A stretch of 64,000 bases of DNA, taken from contig OX387186.1 in NCBI GenBank assembly GCA_947561395.2, positions 6,561,888 through 6,625,887 of the forward strand, written 5' to 3'. Position numbers and translations under genes: made by a program. The notes under the pieces were generated by a model that had not been told where the DNA came from, did no database searches, and saw nothing but the letters and a program-made list of their open reading frames with translations. The stretch is from Buxus sempervirens. Taxonomy: Eukaryota; Streptophyta; Magnoliopsida; Buxales; Buxaceae. Shown piece after piece: positions 1-11,435 of the stretch; within the stretch, counting starts at the first letter, position 1; each line of letters starts with the position of its first letter.

Positions 1-98
1 CCTGAGATTTATACTTGGAAACCACATGAACAAAAGACGGTACCCACATTCTAGGAGAGTGTGATATCAGTTGTTTTCTCTGTGTGATATCAGTTGAG

Positions 99-496
99 TT
101 CTAATCTGTTTTCATTGGAGGCTCAAAGGGGTGGATTTGATTCGAACATTGGGGGTGCTAATCATGTAGGATGCTGTTGTGAATGAGATTATTAAGGATG
201 GAAGACAATTGTCCAACAAGGGAAGGTGCCCATTGATGTATGAATGGCATGGTAAGAAGTACTGGGGTGCTGCCCATGGATTGGCAAGGATTATGCATGT
301 TTTGATGCACATGGAACTGAAACCGGATGAGCAGGAGGATGTTAAGGGAACTCTTTGTTATATGATTAAGAATCGTTTTCCTAATGGAAATTACCCCTCA
401 AGTGAAGGAAGCGATTACGACCGTCTTGTGCACTGGTGTCATGGGGCCCCTGGGGTTGCCCTCACCCTTTGAGCCTCCAATGAAAACAGATTAGAA
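99..496. repeat. Perfect 32-bp inverted repeat flanking the LanC-like fragment
   Basis: The left arm is 99-130 and the right arm 465-496, exact reverse complements over 32 bp, with a 334-bp spacer holding the LanC-like coding fragment. Identity breaks at both ends of the arms. No convincing target-site duplication is visible outside them. This could be the terminal repeat of a small non-autonomous element that captured a gene fragment, or the scar of an inverted template-switch. Confidence 0.8.
146..474 (+). pseudogene. LanC-like protein (GCR2/GCL family) exon fragment
   Basis: The open frame from about 179 to 472 reads like one internal block of a plant LanC-like protein, with MYEWHGKKYWGAAHGLA, RYMIKNRFPNGNYPSSEG-like and LVHWCHGAPGVALTL segments. 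In the family these belong to a seven-helical-hairpin fold; WCHGAPG carries one of the zinc-binding cysteines. Plant members are related to bacterial lanthionine synthetase C and were once proposed as ABA receptors (disputed). Homology starts slightly upstream (codons for DAVVNEI near 165) behind a TAG, and stops abruptly at VALTL, directly before a stop formed by the inverted repeat. The N-terminal half and the C-terminal catalytic half are absent. The fragment lies between perfect 32-bp inverted repeats, so I call it a captured fragment and not a functional gene. Confidence 0.75.
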
Positions 497-499
497 TTC

Positions 500-2455
500 G
501 ATCCTGAGATCCATTCCCTTGTTGGACGCTTACAGACTCCACAGAACTTTCTTCGTTTCTTCTATGATTGATTGCATTATATGGGAATGAAGCTAGATTA
601 CAGTGCTACATGATGTGGCCTAACATAACTGTTTTTTTAAACCGGAGAGTCTTGCGTTGAACAAGAAGAGAAGGGTCGATTGGCATATTTACAATTTATG
701 CCATTACTTAAAGTTAACATTATTTACAAGTTTACCACCGGAAGAAAATCAAAACTCATTCTCAAATCTAAAAACGGGGTCGAGGGCGTTTTTGAAAAAC
801 CACGGTTTTCTCATTTTCATTTTTATAGAATGAGTTCTTGTATGTCTTATCAAATACTCATTTTGGTATCAAAATTCATTCCAAGCCTTGGAATGAATTC
901 CTAAAATGAAAGCCAAACGAGGCCTTCTTAATCCAAACCAAACGGCAAACGAGCGAGGCCTTAACTTTCACTCAATCAATCGACAACCAATACTGAAGGC
1001 AGAAGTGTAGTTGCAGTTGCACAGTATCAGATCGTACGAAATTATCCTGCGCTACTCAACCTTTTTTTTTTCCTGCGCTACTCAACCGCGTTGACGAATG
1101 CTTGACCCCTCCAATAACTCCTGCAGAAGGAACATCCCCACCATTCCTCAGCATCAGTATCTCCAAAGGGAAGCTTTTTCAGACCATATATTCGTCATAC
1201 GTACGTTACTCATCAGTTTCTTAATTTCTTCTCTTCACGTCAGAAGGGAACACTTTCTTTCTGCCAGCTCGTGCAACCAAGTTCATATATAACAGTTGAG
1301 AATCTGCATAGTTACCTTTATAAAATAAAGTTTAGAAGAATATTTACTCAGGATTTTAATGCCCTTTTTTTTCTTTTTTTGCTTTGATTTTTTTTTTTTA
1401 AATTTTTAGGAGAAGAAGTTCCCGTTAGATCGATAAAATACATGGGCTTCACACTTTTTTCTTTTAATAATTAATGTTTGTATTAGTGGAGAGACACCCT
1501 AACATACAACACACACACACTATTACCAAAAAAAAAAAAAACATACAACACACAATATATAAATAAATAAATATTAATTCCAACTCTAAATTTGTCTCTA
1601 ATAGGCCATAAGTGAGACAATTCAAGGTCATACCTAACAACCTTACACGTCTTCAGGTGTTATCTAATAACTAAATGCCTCTCCCTTTTTGTTAGGTAAA
1701 GAGATATTGGTAGGCACATATTATAGGTGTTTCTTGGTCAGTAAGGTCTTCACTCAAACTGGATGAAGTGAGCCATGGGGTGCCCTACACTGGCGAGGTA
1801 ATTTACTGCAAAGCTGCTTCCTAATGTTTAAAGTTCCTTGTGTTTGCATGAATTGATTTTGCAGTAAAAATAAAAATATGATGTGTCATTCTTGAGATCT
1901 TCCCCAATCCACATATCATCCCTTAAAGCTTGAATGGCAGCCTTATAAAGCATTTACTGCATTTGTTTGTATGCATTTAAGCATGGATGTTGTCGACTAT
2001 TCTACCCAAAAAAAAAATGGATGTTGTCGACTACCAATCAAGAAAGGACACATCAATGACATCTATATATCCGATTGATTGATGGAATGGAGGCCACACT
2101 TGAGAAACTTACGTGCGGGGAACGTCGGTCGTCTTCAGAGGTGGATGTGTACAGTTGAAAGAATTAACCCAACTCTAGTACCATATAATACCATTTTAAA
2201 TGTACAAAAGGGTGAATGAGACTTGTGATCTATGCTTAAGTAGGTATATGGTATATACATAAGGATATATGAATTGATTACAAGCTTAAACAATCATATA
2301 ACTGTTTTGCTCAAATTTTGGCAGAAAATTGCTATTTGAATGCATGCCTTATGAACTTGGGAACATCTAAAATTTGAATTGATCCAAAACGTACATCTTT
2401 TTCCATTTCATATAATGTTTAAAAACTCAGACAAGCCTAATTAATTGTTTATTTA
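500..2455. other. Intergenic, no gene seen
   Basis: AT-rich DNA with homopolymer runs near 1060, 1360-1400 and 1530. Around 800-960 it resembles the end of a MITE (a GGCCTCGTTTGG-type terminus on the minus strand near 920, preceded by a small palindrome around 860-900), but I found no matching left terminus. No open frame resembles a known protein. Confidence 0.5.
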
Positions 2456-2458
2456 GAT

Positions 2459-2572
2459 CACTTCCTGTGGTGGCTTTATTTGCAGCTCTTAAGTGAAGGT
2501 TTCACAGAGCACGTGTTTGCGTCCTATGGAGACTTTACTTAAGGGATGCAGATAAAACCGCCACAGAAAGTG
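2459..2572. mobile_element. Foldback MITE, family A copy 1
   Basis: A 114-bp element whose first about 40 bases (CACTTCCTGTGGTGGC...) pair with its last about 40 read in reverse complement (CACTTTCTGTGGCGG...). A longer copy with the same termini and the same ACGTGTTTGC core lies at 56656-56826, so this is a dispersed family and not a chance hairpin. Confidence 0.75.
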
Positions 2573-2699
2573 AATTGTTGTTTACTTGGTTAACTAGCAT
2601 AAAACTCAATTCAAATTTTGAGATTTATGTGACTGAGTTACGTACCTAATTATATACAGCTCGGTTTTTGGGTGATTTAACCGGTAAATTAACCTACCG

Positions 2700-3000
2700 T
2701 GGAAGTGGTGGCCTAATGATCTTGTAGGTTACTCTCACGTGGTCTAAGGGCGGGAGGTCCTAGGATCAAATCCCCTTGCATGCAGGGGTTAGTTCCAAGG
2801 ATTGGTCACCCTTGCCCCACTAAGGTTCATTATACACTTTCCCCACGACTAAGACGGGATGATTGGTTGCAATGGCTCAATCTGATCGAACATTCCACAG
2901 CCAAGAGAAAGCCATTATAGTCATGCCTGGGTCAGCCTTGCTGGTAGATCCCCTTCCTCTCTTTTCTCTTACCCAACAAAAATAATAAAAAAATAAATAA
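2700..3000 (+). mobile_element. tRNA-derived SINE, copy A (near full length)
   Basis: Starts with a tRNA-like head: a box A-like GTGGCCTAATGATC near 2708 and a box B-like GGATCAAATCC near 2763. The body continues with a GCATGCAGGGGTTAG block, and the 3' module GGCTCAATCTGATCGAACATTC...GCCATTATAGTCATGCC begins near 2873. It ends in an A-rich tail (about 2975-3005). The 3' module recurs at 13858-13981 and 59077-59356. No clear target-site duplication is seen for this copy. Internal RNA polymerase III promoter boxes and LINE-dependent mobilisation are family knowledge. Confidence 0.75.
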
Positions 3001-3094
3001 AAACAACATGGCGAGGCGAATATAGATATAATTTTAGAACTGAGTTACAAAGTCCATAACTTGAACAGAGCCCCTAGCTACGACAGTAATCTAT

Positions 3095-3130
3095 GAGAGA
3101 GAGAGAGTGAAAGAGATAGAGAGAGAGATG
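3095..3130. repeat. (GA)n-rich microsatellite
   Basis: An imperfect run of GAGAGA units at about 3095-3130, in the 3' flank of the WOX9-like gene. Confidence 0.7.
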
Positions 3131-3413
3131 TGAAGCGGAAAAAAAAACGAAGAGGAGGAGGAAACCTACAGCAACAATCATGGTCGTACATTTCAACATC
3201 CGCGCTTCCTGCTAAACCTGGAATCGAAAGAGACAAAAAGAAGATCAGGATTAAAATGCAAACAGTCAAGAGAAAGATTCACGGTCTTTTTTGTTAGAAA
3301 CAGGGAAAGTTCTTTAGGATCTGACTGACTCAGGAGGCGTTACAAGCTCTCGTCATCAGTTCATGAGCTGCGGTATTAAATGGTCTTGCATGTTCCTTCA
3401 CGTGGATCCCGCA

Positions 3414-5624
3414 TCAATCCACGGTTCCAGGCGTCTCACACACCGTAAATGCAGGATTCACGTAGCTGCTTGATACATTAAAATCAGGATGTAGAGAGAG
3501 AGAGGTTAACGTGCGCACCAGGTAATAGAATGCACCGTGTTGGAGGGATTGGAGGGTGACGCCCCACTCGTTTGTGAGAACCGGCAGACCAGAGGAATGG
3601 ATCAGGACTGCATCATCTCCAAAAGCCTCCCGCACGTTGAGTGGCCCCACTGCCACCTCGAAAGCCACGTCGTTTATGAACACCGTTGATCTCGCCGCCG
3701 CAACAGGAGCCAGTGCACCCGATTCGTCGACTCCTGCAGCACCTAATCATCAAGAAAGCCACTTGCAAGGAAAAAAAGGGGTGAAAAGGAATTGTAAAAA
3801 TACGACGATTACGTGATTCCAGATTCCAAACAGTACTCAATCAGCATTAGCCATGCACACGTCCAATCTTGACATGGATAGGGTTTTCAAGGACTGATAT
3901 TCCACCGTTGTTTCTTGAAAACGTCAAATATATATCTTTTTCTTGTCTTATGGTGAGGACCCATGTCTTAAGGTGAGGATACATGAAACAAGATTTAATG
4001 AAATGCTAATAAAGGTAAGAAAAATGATTCATGAGCCAAGATCCAGAGAGCTATATCACTGACAAAGAAAGGTTTTCAAATCGATTGTTCAAGTAACGAA
4101 TATTCTAACTTAATCAAAAAATCAAAAACTCCAAGAGTTGGGTCAGAGCGCATTCGAAGGAAACCCCATTAGATATTGGATAGAGTGAAAAATGCAAGAC
4201 ACCTAGATAAAATAACAGGACAGATGCAAGAAAAAGAGATCAACCGTTTCCTAGGGAATGCAAATTCAAGAGAAAAGGGCTTCGGAGGTAACTAAGGGAC
4301 AAACTCTCGTTCCCATTAATCAAGTTTTACTTTTATTGCATCTTTGGCAAGCGTTTCAGATGGACATATAATATCAAATATATGGTTTTTCATTTACTGC
4401 TATATGAATAAAAAAATTGAATCTTATAGAACACGTTCAAACTAACTGGGTGTCTGGGGTTGCTTCACAGTTATTACCTTGAATTTGATTGATGGAAGTG
4501 GAAACAGTTGTGGTCATGGCAGGAATGACACTGATGGTACTGGGAACAGTGGTACTGGCATGGTAACCCATCTGCTGCTGCTGCTCCAGCTTCATCTTCT
4601 CTTCCTCCTTCTTGCAAGCTCCTTGATTCATCAATTCACTAAGCAGAAGGCCCGATGAATGTCCCATTGCCTGATCAGGAATTTGAACAATATGTGATAG
4701 ATCAGAGAAACAATGTCCTTGTGAAAACACAGGTGCACCCACAGTCTGTTGCACCGGGAAGAAAAAGGATTCAGTTGGGATGTCCACATTGGTCTGGAAG
4801 TAAGTCTGGTTAACTGAAGCAGTCGGGGAATTCGATACGTCGATCACGTTAGCACCACCCATGGAGAAGGTCATTTCGGTCCTCCTCGGAGAAGATTTCT
4901 CCGACGACGAGGAAGAGGACGATGAAGGTGCAGCAATGGCGGTGCTGGCGTTGACCTGGGGTGGTGCTTGTGCCTGTGACTTTGCAGTCTGGAAGTGACG
5001 TTGCTTGTGTTTGCTCCTTGATTTCCTGTTCTGGAACCAGTAAAAGACATTGGCGTCACCAACTTGCCCGTATTCTTGTAATTGAGCTCTGATCCTCCTT
5101 ATCTCGTCCCTCGGAGGATTCACCATACCAGAGTTGAAGATCGCTTCAAGTATGCGTATCTGCTCAGGTTTAGGGTTCCATCTCGGCTTTGGCTCTGGGC
5201 TACGTTCCTCGCAGCCCGGCGCTGCGAGTGCAAAAACACCTAATTAGGGTTAGTAGTCCAAACCAAAAGAAAGAAAAAAACCTAATTAATTAGGGTTCTT
5301 TCTGATCTGTGTGCATGAACAAATTCGAGTAGTAAAAGATCTGCATGTTATCAGTCCATATGATATGGATTATCAGAAGCCCATTGTTCAATACTTCAAT
5401 GAATGTGAGTGGTGATGATTGGTGGTGTTTGAAGCCTAAAAATTTCAGAACTTGAAAAGGGGTCAGTGAAGCTTAGCAGAGATGGGAGGGTTACCTGATG
5501 TGTATGGGGCTCTGTGGCACCCACTTGACATGAGAGAAGGGTTGATGTCATGCTGCCATTGGTGGTGAGGGTTGCATGGCTTGGACTTAAACATGCTAGG
5601 CCAGTGTCTGTTAGATGAAGCCAT
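3414..5624 (-). CDS. WOX9: WUSCHEL-related homeobox protein, WOX9/STIMPY-like
   Basis: Three exons: 5624-5495, 5221-4478 and 3733-3414, joined at GT..AG junctions in matching phase, giving 397 aa. I chose the start at 5624 because [16 protein letters not shown] is the typical WOX9 N-terminus; an in-frame ATG lies 33 bases upstream at 5657. Exon 2 completes the enlarged WOX homeodomain (about residues 54-118): [19 protein letters not shown] in helix 1 and [13 protein letters not shown] in the recognition helix. [10 protein letters not shown] motif and the C-terminal [14 protein letters not shown]...[12 protein letters not shown]...LQHGAFYYL block are characteristic of the WOX8/9 (intermediate) clade. 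Homologues act in the nucleus to maintain growth of embryo and shoot meristems. The protein runs about 35 residues beyond YYLV, where Arabidopsis WOX9 ends. Assignment to WOX8/9 is firm; 1:1 orthology with WOX9 is inferred. Confidence 0.93.
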
Positions 5625-5758
5625 GATGATGGGTACTGATGGGATCACAAAATCCACAAACTATGGCCTCCCAAAACTATGCTAGCCTTGGCCAAAGAGA
5701 GAGCTCTTTCTTACAATTGTATCTCCTACTGAAACCTTAGGCAGACAGAACCTCTCTT

Positions 5759-5764
5759 CTTATA
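5759..5764 (-). promoter_or_regulatory. Candidate TATA box of the WOX9-like gene
   Basis: TATAAG on the minus strand, in TCTATAAGAAG, about 135 bp upstream of the chosen ATG. Position and context fit a plant core promoter; there is no direct evidence of transcription start. Confidence 0.35.
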
Positions 5765-5799
5765 GACCCACACCTACCCCTGTGAGCAGTTCATGTCAA

Positions 5800-7270
5800 T
5801 TAATAAATCAATCCATCCCATCTCCCAAAGTAAAATTTCAAGGAGACAAAAAGGAGAAAAAAAGAAATGAAAGAAAAAGAGAAAAGGAAGACGAAACCCG
5901 CCAAGCTACGACAAGAATCACCTGTTAAAGACATATACAAAAATAGAAATCGACATAAATACAGAAGAGAAATGAAGGAGTTAGATTGTACTCGCCCATC
6001 CCCCCCTTATAATTTTGCATTGAAAGTGAAATGCCTCTCTGGCCACATCTCAGAGTACAAGCCAATTCTCTTGGATGCCAAACAAGAAAACCATGGAAAA
6101 GAGCACATGCTGGTGCTTAATTAGAATCTTCATCAGAGAACAGAAGCTCTTTCAATGTAAAGACAGGTTGAACAGTGAAGTGTGGAGAAGATTGATGGCT
6201 TTAAAAAGTTGTTTTTTTCCCCTTTCTTGTACAGTTTCCGGTTTCCTATGGAGAGGATTCTCTTCTCATTTGGTTTTGTTGCAGGGATTATTAATGGGAG
6301 GGTGAAGGGGCAGCTGTAAGTGTTGGATTATTCTAATGAGGAGGTTGTTGCAAGAATAAATAGGGGGTGTTTCAAAGTCAAGAAAGCATGTAGTGGGGTT
6401 TGATTGGAAAGTGATGGTGGTGGATAGTAATTGCACTATTGGGTTATTTTTGGCAAATAAAGTGGGCTTTGGATTGACTCGAGGGCTATTTCAATCCCCA
6501 ATTTCTTTCATCTGAACACTTCAAAAACAAAATTAAATTTTATAAACATTTTTTAAAAGCTTAACAACCATTGATTACTTCAATTTTACTTAATTCAAAG
6601 TTTGTGTTTTCTGGTATATATATATACATATAGAAAAAAAATGAAATGAGAAGAAAGGAAGTACATTTATTGGGAGGTATGTTTCTTGTAAGGTCTTGTC
6701 TGTCAAGTAGTAGTGTGTAAGGGATCAGTCATATTTGAATAAAACTGGCTGATAAGTAGTAGTGAGGACTGGAGGAGATGGGATTTTTTTGGGTGGTGGC
6801 TTCATTGGTCGTCGTTAATCCATTGATGTGATTTGGACATCAATCTTCATGTCACTAGAAAAGCTGAAAGCTGATGTCAATTTACTTTACCCACTCACTG
6901 GCGAACATAGTAAAGATGGGATTTTATGCTACAGTGTTGCGAATGCCTTGCACATTCGACAAATGGGATGCTATAGAACTTTCTTCCAAATTTCATCAGC
7001 TTTTTTCTGTCAAAACTTTCAATTTTTGCGTATTCCTCTTCTTATTCTTTTTGCGGGGCCGGGGATTGGGGGGGTCAACAGTCATTCGCTTTTCCAGTGC
7101 GCTCACGTGCCATCGTAAAAAGGGCAAATAAAAGGACAGAGCAAAAGAGGAAGAAGACAATGGGATCCAAAATGAAAGAATTATGGTAGGACTTGTGATT
7201 TGGAAACAAGAATATATTTGCTTAATTTCTAGGTAAAAAGCTTTCGTAATTGGCCTTGAGAGTAGAGAAG
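5800..7270. other. WOX9-like upstream region, no gene seen
   Basis: Non-coding AT-rich DNA upstream of the WOX9-like gene. Short open frames here (for example 5867-6124 and 6828-7118) have low-complexity or no recognisable protein content. Confidence 0.45.
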
Positions 7271-7274
7271 TGAG

Positions 7275-7697
7275 GCCTTGTTTGGCATTCAATTTCGTAC
7301 CAAGCTTAGAGTGAGTTGCTATAACAAAACGGGTGTTTGGTTGCAAATTGGAAATGATGTTAATTTCCTGATCATAATGAGTTCTAAAAAACGTATTGAA
7401 AAGAGGAACCAGCCTCGGACCATTGTCTGGATTTTGAAAGCTTATTTTGCAAAAGTGTAGTGATAAACTTGTGATATTTTATAACTCCAAGAGATAAACT
7501 TGAAACTTGTCTTAAAGATTTCTTTTACATGATAAGGATGAACTTGTCATTTTATGAAAAGATCTTTTAAGTTCGGACAATGACAAACTTGTAATATTTA
7601 TATCCTCTATAAGAACGAAAAGTAAGTTACCGAAACTTCAATCTTAGCTTCTCTCAATCTTTCTCCCATATTGAGCAAATGAATGACAAACAAAGCC
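7275..7697. mobile_element. MITE with GGCCTTGTTTGG-type termini
   Basis: The left end reads GGCCTTGTTTGGCATTCAAT. The right end read in reverse complement is GGCTTTGTTTGTCATTCATT, giving terminal inverted repeats of about 20 bp with a few mismatches and an element of about 423 bp. The flanking triplets are TGA and TTA, so a 3-bp duplication of Harbinger type is possible but not exact. No coding capacity. Confidence 0.55.
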
Positions 7698-7949
7698 TTA
7701 GTTTATAGAACACCGTTCCTACTAAAAGCTTAAGCTCTGATAGTAAGGGGTAAACTTTATATATTTAATATATTCCTTAATAACAGCAATATGTAGAGAA
7801 TTTAATTATAGCATTAGACAGGTAGCCCATCTCAACCAGGCATTAGCTGTAGGTTTAATTAGCATAGACTCTCCCTAAGCTGCCCCATTACCATTTAAGC
7901 ATATACTTAGCATGCATGTTTATATGAAATTCACTTTTTTGTAATAACA

Positions 7950-8195
7950 AGTTATTAGAATTGCAAGATATGTAAAGTTTTTTTTTTTTTTTTGGTAATA
8001 AAAAGTTATTATAATTGCAAGATATGTAAAGTTTTTTTTTTTTTTTTTGTAATAAAAAGTTAATTATAATTGCAAGATATGTAAAGTTTTTTTTTTGGTA
8101 ATAGCAAGATATGTAAAGTTTTTTTTTTTGGTAAATGGCAAGATATGTAAAGGTTGTTTTTTTTTTTTTTGGTAGGAAACAAGATATGTAAAGTT
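7950..8195. repeat. Minisatellite built on an AAGATATGTAAAG plus poly-T unit
   Basis: AAGATATGTAAAG occurs six times (near 7965, 8019, 8074, 8106, 8140 and 8181). Most copies are followed by a long T-run and GGTAAT or TAATAAAAAG. The first units are about 55 bp apart and the later ones 32-42 bp, so the array has shortened unit by unit. Confidence 0.8.
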
Positions 8196-8199
8196 GAGA

Positions 8200-9365
8200 C
8201 CCAGATCGATAACAACAGAAATTTAATTAGAGAGAGACTATTGATGTTTCTTTTGGCTGTGATTGGCTGAAAACACAGATAATGCACTTTGAGTCGATAG
8301 AGAGAGGCTCTTCAGTTTCACTTCAGTTAGCGAGTGATGAAAAGCAGAAAAAACTCAGCACTCTCTCTCTCGATCGCGTTGGAAATATCCACCTTCCCAT
8401 GAAAAGCCGCAAAAGGACTTAAAAGAAGGATTAATGGTTGGTGTCGGTGTGATTCCGACATGCGATGCCCACACCCGCCCTGAACCCATATAGTCTATGA
8501 GCTCTCCGGCGAAGTTTATGTTGAAAAACATTAATTAATCCTGTGCAAACGCAGTTTTTTATGAAGTTTGAAAGCATAAACCGAAATATCTTCATTACTT
8601 TTCCCAAGAAGTGCAAACAAATTAAAACTCGATCTTCGCAATATAATTCTTTCACATCCGGTTGATCTTCTAGAGATGATCACATAAACCCACAATCTGC
8701 AAAATTCATATCCCCTACCTAAAGAGTTCGAATCGGTGTTCAATTTATGTTACCTGGATGTTGCATGCAAATAACGGTAGGGACTTTAATTAAGAGAGCT
8801 CGTATATGTTGTGACTCTTGGCACATCTTTTTATTCCCATGTCCCTTTTTGTGTTGGTTCTAGATCTTCCCTTTTGTTTTACCATGATTTATGATGGTAC
8901 CTCTTGTCTTATCTAATCTGTTTCCTAACTTTTCTTTTCAAGTTTTTTGATTTCCGAGTGCTTTCACTTCTGATATGTTCTTTCTTTTTCTCCCTCCAGC
9001 TTAAATTGGAACCTTCCTATAATGAGAGAATTGCGATTGCGATCATCTAAGGTGGTGGAGCTATCCGCTTGATTGGAGTTCCTATTGCTCCGTCTTGTTT
9101 GGACATTTGTATTTGGTGTCCAGAAGCATATGGTTCCTTCTCCTGTTGCTCTTTCTTAGAGTTTTGCAGTGAGGATCTTTCCTTTCATGATGCACCCTAT
9201 CTTTGTCAGTCTCTTTGGAAACATTCTGTCTCTCTCAAGATCAAAAAATTTGTGTGGATTTGGCTTATTTGTTAAAAAACATGGGGTATAATCTCCAAAC
9301 AGGAGGAAATGGCTCACTTTATTTTGAAATGTTTGTATCTTATGTATGTGCCAGGGGTCGAGGGG
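8200..9365. other. Intergenic, no gene seen
   Basis: No recognisable gene, RNA or element termini between the minisatellite and the poly-T end of the LINE. Short open frames here have no protein-like motifs I recognise. Confidence 0.4.
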
Positions 9366-9410
9366 TCCATTTTTTTTTTTTTATTATCATGAAATATGGA
9401 TCTATTATTA

Positions 9411-9898
9411 ACGAGACCGAATGTAAACACGGTCCCTCCTTTCGTCAAACAAGAGATTGACAAGGAAAGGGGGAGGGACTACAGACCAAAGACAACTAAA
9501 ACCATCAAGTGCAAAGTTTGCGAGGGTGTCCGCCGCACTATTAGCTTCCCGGAAAATGTGAGAGAAAGACACTGAAGGAATCAAGGAGCACATCTGCCGA
9601 ATCCTCAGAACCGCCGCCCGAATGCACCAGGGGATAGTCAAGACCTCAGAAGAGAGGATGTTGATCAGAACTAGTGAATCTCCTTCAAAGATAACCGAAT
9701 TGAGCTTCATCGCCCCTGCAAGAGAGACTGCTTCAAGAGCAGCCAGCGCCTCCGCCTGCAAACTTGACACCGCATCAACCCGAGTAGCAAAACAAGCAAG
9801 ACAGTTTCCAGCATCATCCCTGGTAATACCCCCGCAGCAGCAAAAGCATTTAACCTTCTAAAAGCTCCATCAAAATTTATTTTAATCGACCCAACCAA
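9411..9898 (-). pseudogene. LINE ORF2, RNase H (RVT_3) domain
   Basis: Split over two frames. KINFDGAF (first catalytic Asp) lies near 9860-9885, and LQAEALAALEAV, VIFEGDSLVLIN and HIFREANSAADTLAN (remaining acidic residues and HxxREAN-type end) lie in 9411-9770. A frameshift near 9770-9840 separates them. A plant-type RNase H at the end of ORF2 is common in this LINE group. Confidence 0.82.
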
Positions 9899-10065
9899 GG
9901 CTTTAACCAGGAGACCTCGATTGACCGCTTGGAATTGGTTGCCTGCTTACTACAATCTTCCAAGAAGGCCGAATCTGACTGAAGCTTTCGGAAGTAGGAG
10001 CAAGATGTTTGAATTGAGACCCTGCACCCATTGAAAATGGAATCATTCCTCGCCTTCCAAATGGT

Positions 10066-10560
10066 CTAGGCGAAATTGAGAACCGCTGACATGAGCAGGT
10101 CTTTGTTGTGGGTATAGTTTGTAGGTGGGATTGGCAAACTAATGAGATTGGAGAACCAGGAGAAAAAGGACGATGGGCCATGACTCTGAGTGCTGCCGCC
10201 AATTTCCTTCAACCATATTGCCCTGGAGAAAGGGCATTGCAGTAGAAGATGATCTATGGATTCATGTTGTTCGTTGCACAAGGTACACCCAGGATCGAAT
10301 CCACACAACCTGGAATTCAGAAGATCTATGGTGGGGACTGCCTTTGCTAAGCATTTCCACATGAAAAGCTTCACTCTGTTGGGGCAGAATAGGTGCCACA
10401 TCTTCAACCAAATGGGGCTACTCTGACCAGCATGGGATCCAGAGATTAGCCGACATGCTGATGCAACCGAGAACTTTCCCGAAGCTGTCTTTGCCCAGAA
10501 TCGAGCATCCTTTAATTTCCTGACGCCTGATTTATTGGGGTGCTTTGAATTTGTCGTGCC
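10066..10560 (-). pseudogene. LINE ORF2, zf-RVT zinc-binding region
   Basis: ARFWAKTASGKFSVASAC, KLFMWKCLAKAVPT, CTLCNEQHESIDHLLLQC and FSRAIW match the zinc-binding region of plant LINE polyproteins (CxxC...HxxxxC). The frame ends at 10066 without reaching RNase H. Confidence 0.82.
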
Positions 10561-11393
10561 ATATCCGCTTCCCAAAATTTGTTTACAATCTGCATATTCC
10601 ATTTTCCCTCCATTTGATCGATCAATTGGTTAACCATAGTGATGTTGAAACTGTCGTGATTTCTTTGAATCTGAGCTTTTGAGGTTGCCGCTTGGATCCA
10701 ATTGTCTTGGGTGATATTAACATCAGCACCATTGGAGATAAGCCATGTGCTCCCAATATTTATCCACTTCTTGAGACTTGCCATTTGTCTCCAACCAAAG
10801 GATTGGTTCCTCCTGCAAGGAGCTGTAAGGAAATTAGAATCCGGGTAGTATGTGTTTTCCATAATCTTACCCCAGTAGGAGTCCTGGTTAACCGTGAGAT
10901 TCCAAGCAGCTTTTAGAATCAGAGCTTGGTTCATCTGCTTGGCGTGTTTGATGTTGAGACCTCCTTCCCTCCACGGCAGTGTCACCCTCTCCCAACATAC
11001 CGTATGCATCCCTGCATTAGTCTCACTTTTGCGCCAGAAGAACTTCCTTATATCCTGGTCAATCTTATCCGTAATTCCACACGGTAGTGTAAAACAGCTC
11101 ATGTAATGAATTGGCATGGCACTTACTACAGATTGTATCAACGTTACCTTGCCCATTTGAGAGAGGGTGAGAGCCTTCCAGCCCGATAGACGAGTCTGCA
11201 TTTTCATGAGCAAATCAGCACAGTCAGCCGCATTGATTTTTCTCCCCAACGAGGGCATACCCAAATATTTGTTGAATCTGTGCGACCTGGGGACAGAGAA
11301 GATACGGCGAACTTGGGCTCTTCTAATCCTTGACGTGGTGTGACTGAATTGGATTGACGATTTCCCCTGGTTTATCATTTGTCCTAACTCCAC
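10512..11393 (-). pseudogene. LINE ORF2, reverse transcriptase thumb and connection
   Basis: Continues the same protein in another frame: KYLGMPSLG, RLSGWKALTLSQMGKVTLI, FFWRKSE and WREGGLNIK are typical of the region after the palm in plant LINEs. It is separated from the palm by a frameshift near 11400-11440 and from the following zf-RVT block by another near 10520-10600. Confidence 0.8.
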
Positions 11394-11435
11394 ACAGTAC
11401 CTTTGCAGTATTCGAGTTAGGCGGTGTGCTTCTCT

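Noticed and set aside
4871..5062. Minus-strand open frame of 63 codons overlapping the WOX9-like exon 2
   Set aside because: Shadow of the homeodomain exon in another frame.
7950..8195. Considered a CRISPR-like array
   Set aside because: This is plant nuclear DNA; the repeats are adjacent minisatellite units with poly-T spacers, not repeats with unique spacers.
8720..8740. GTTCGAATC-like tRNA box B motif
   Set aside because: No acceptor stem, anticodon arm or box A at the right distance; not a tRNA gene.
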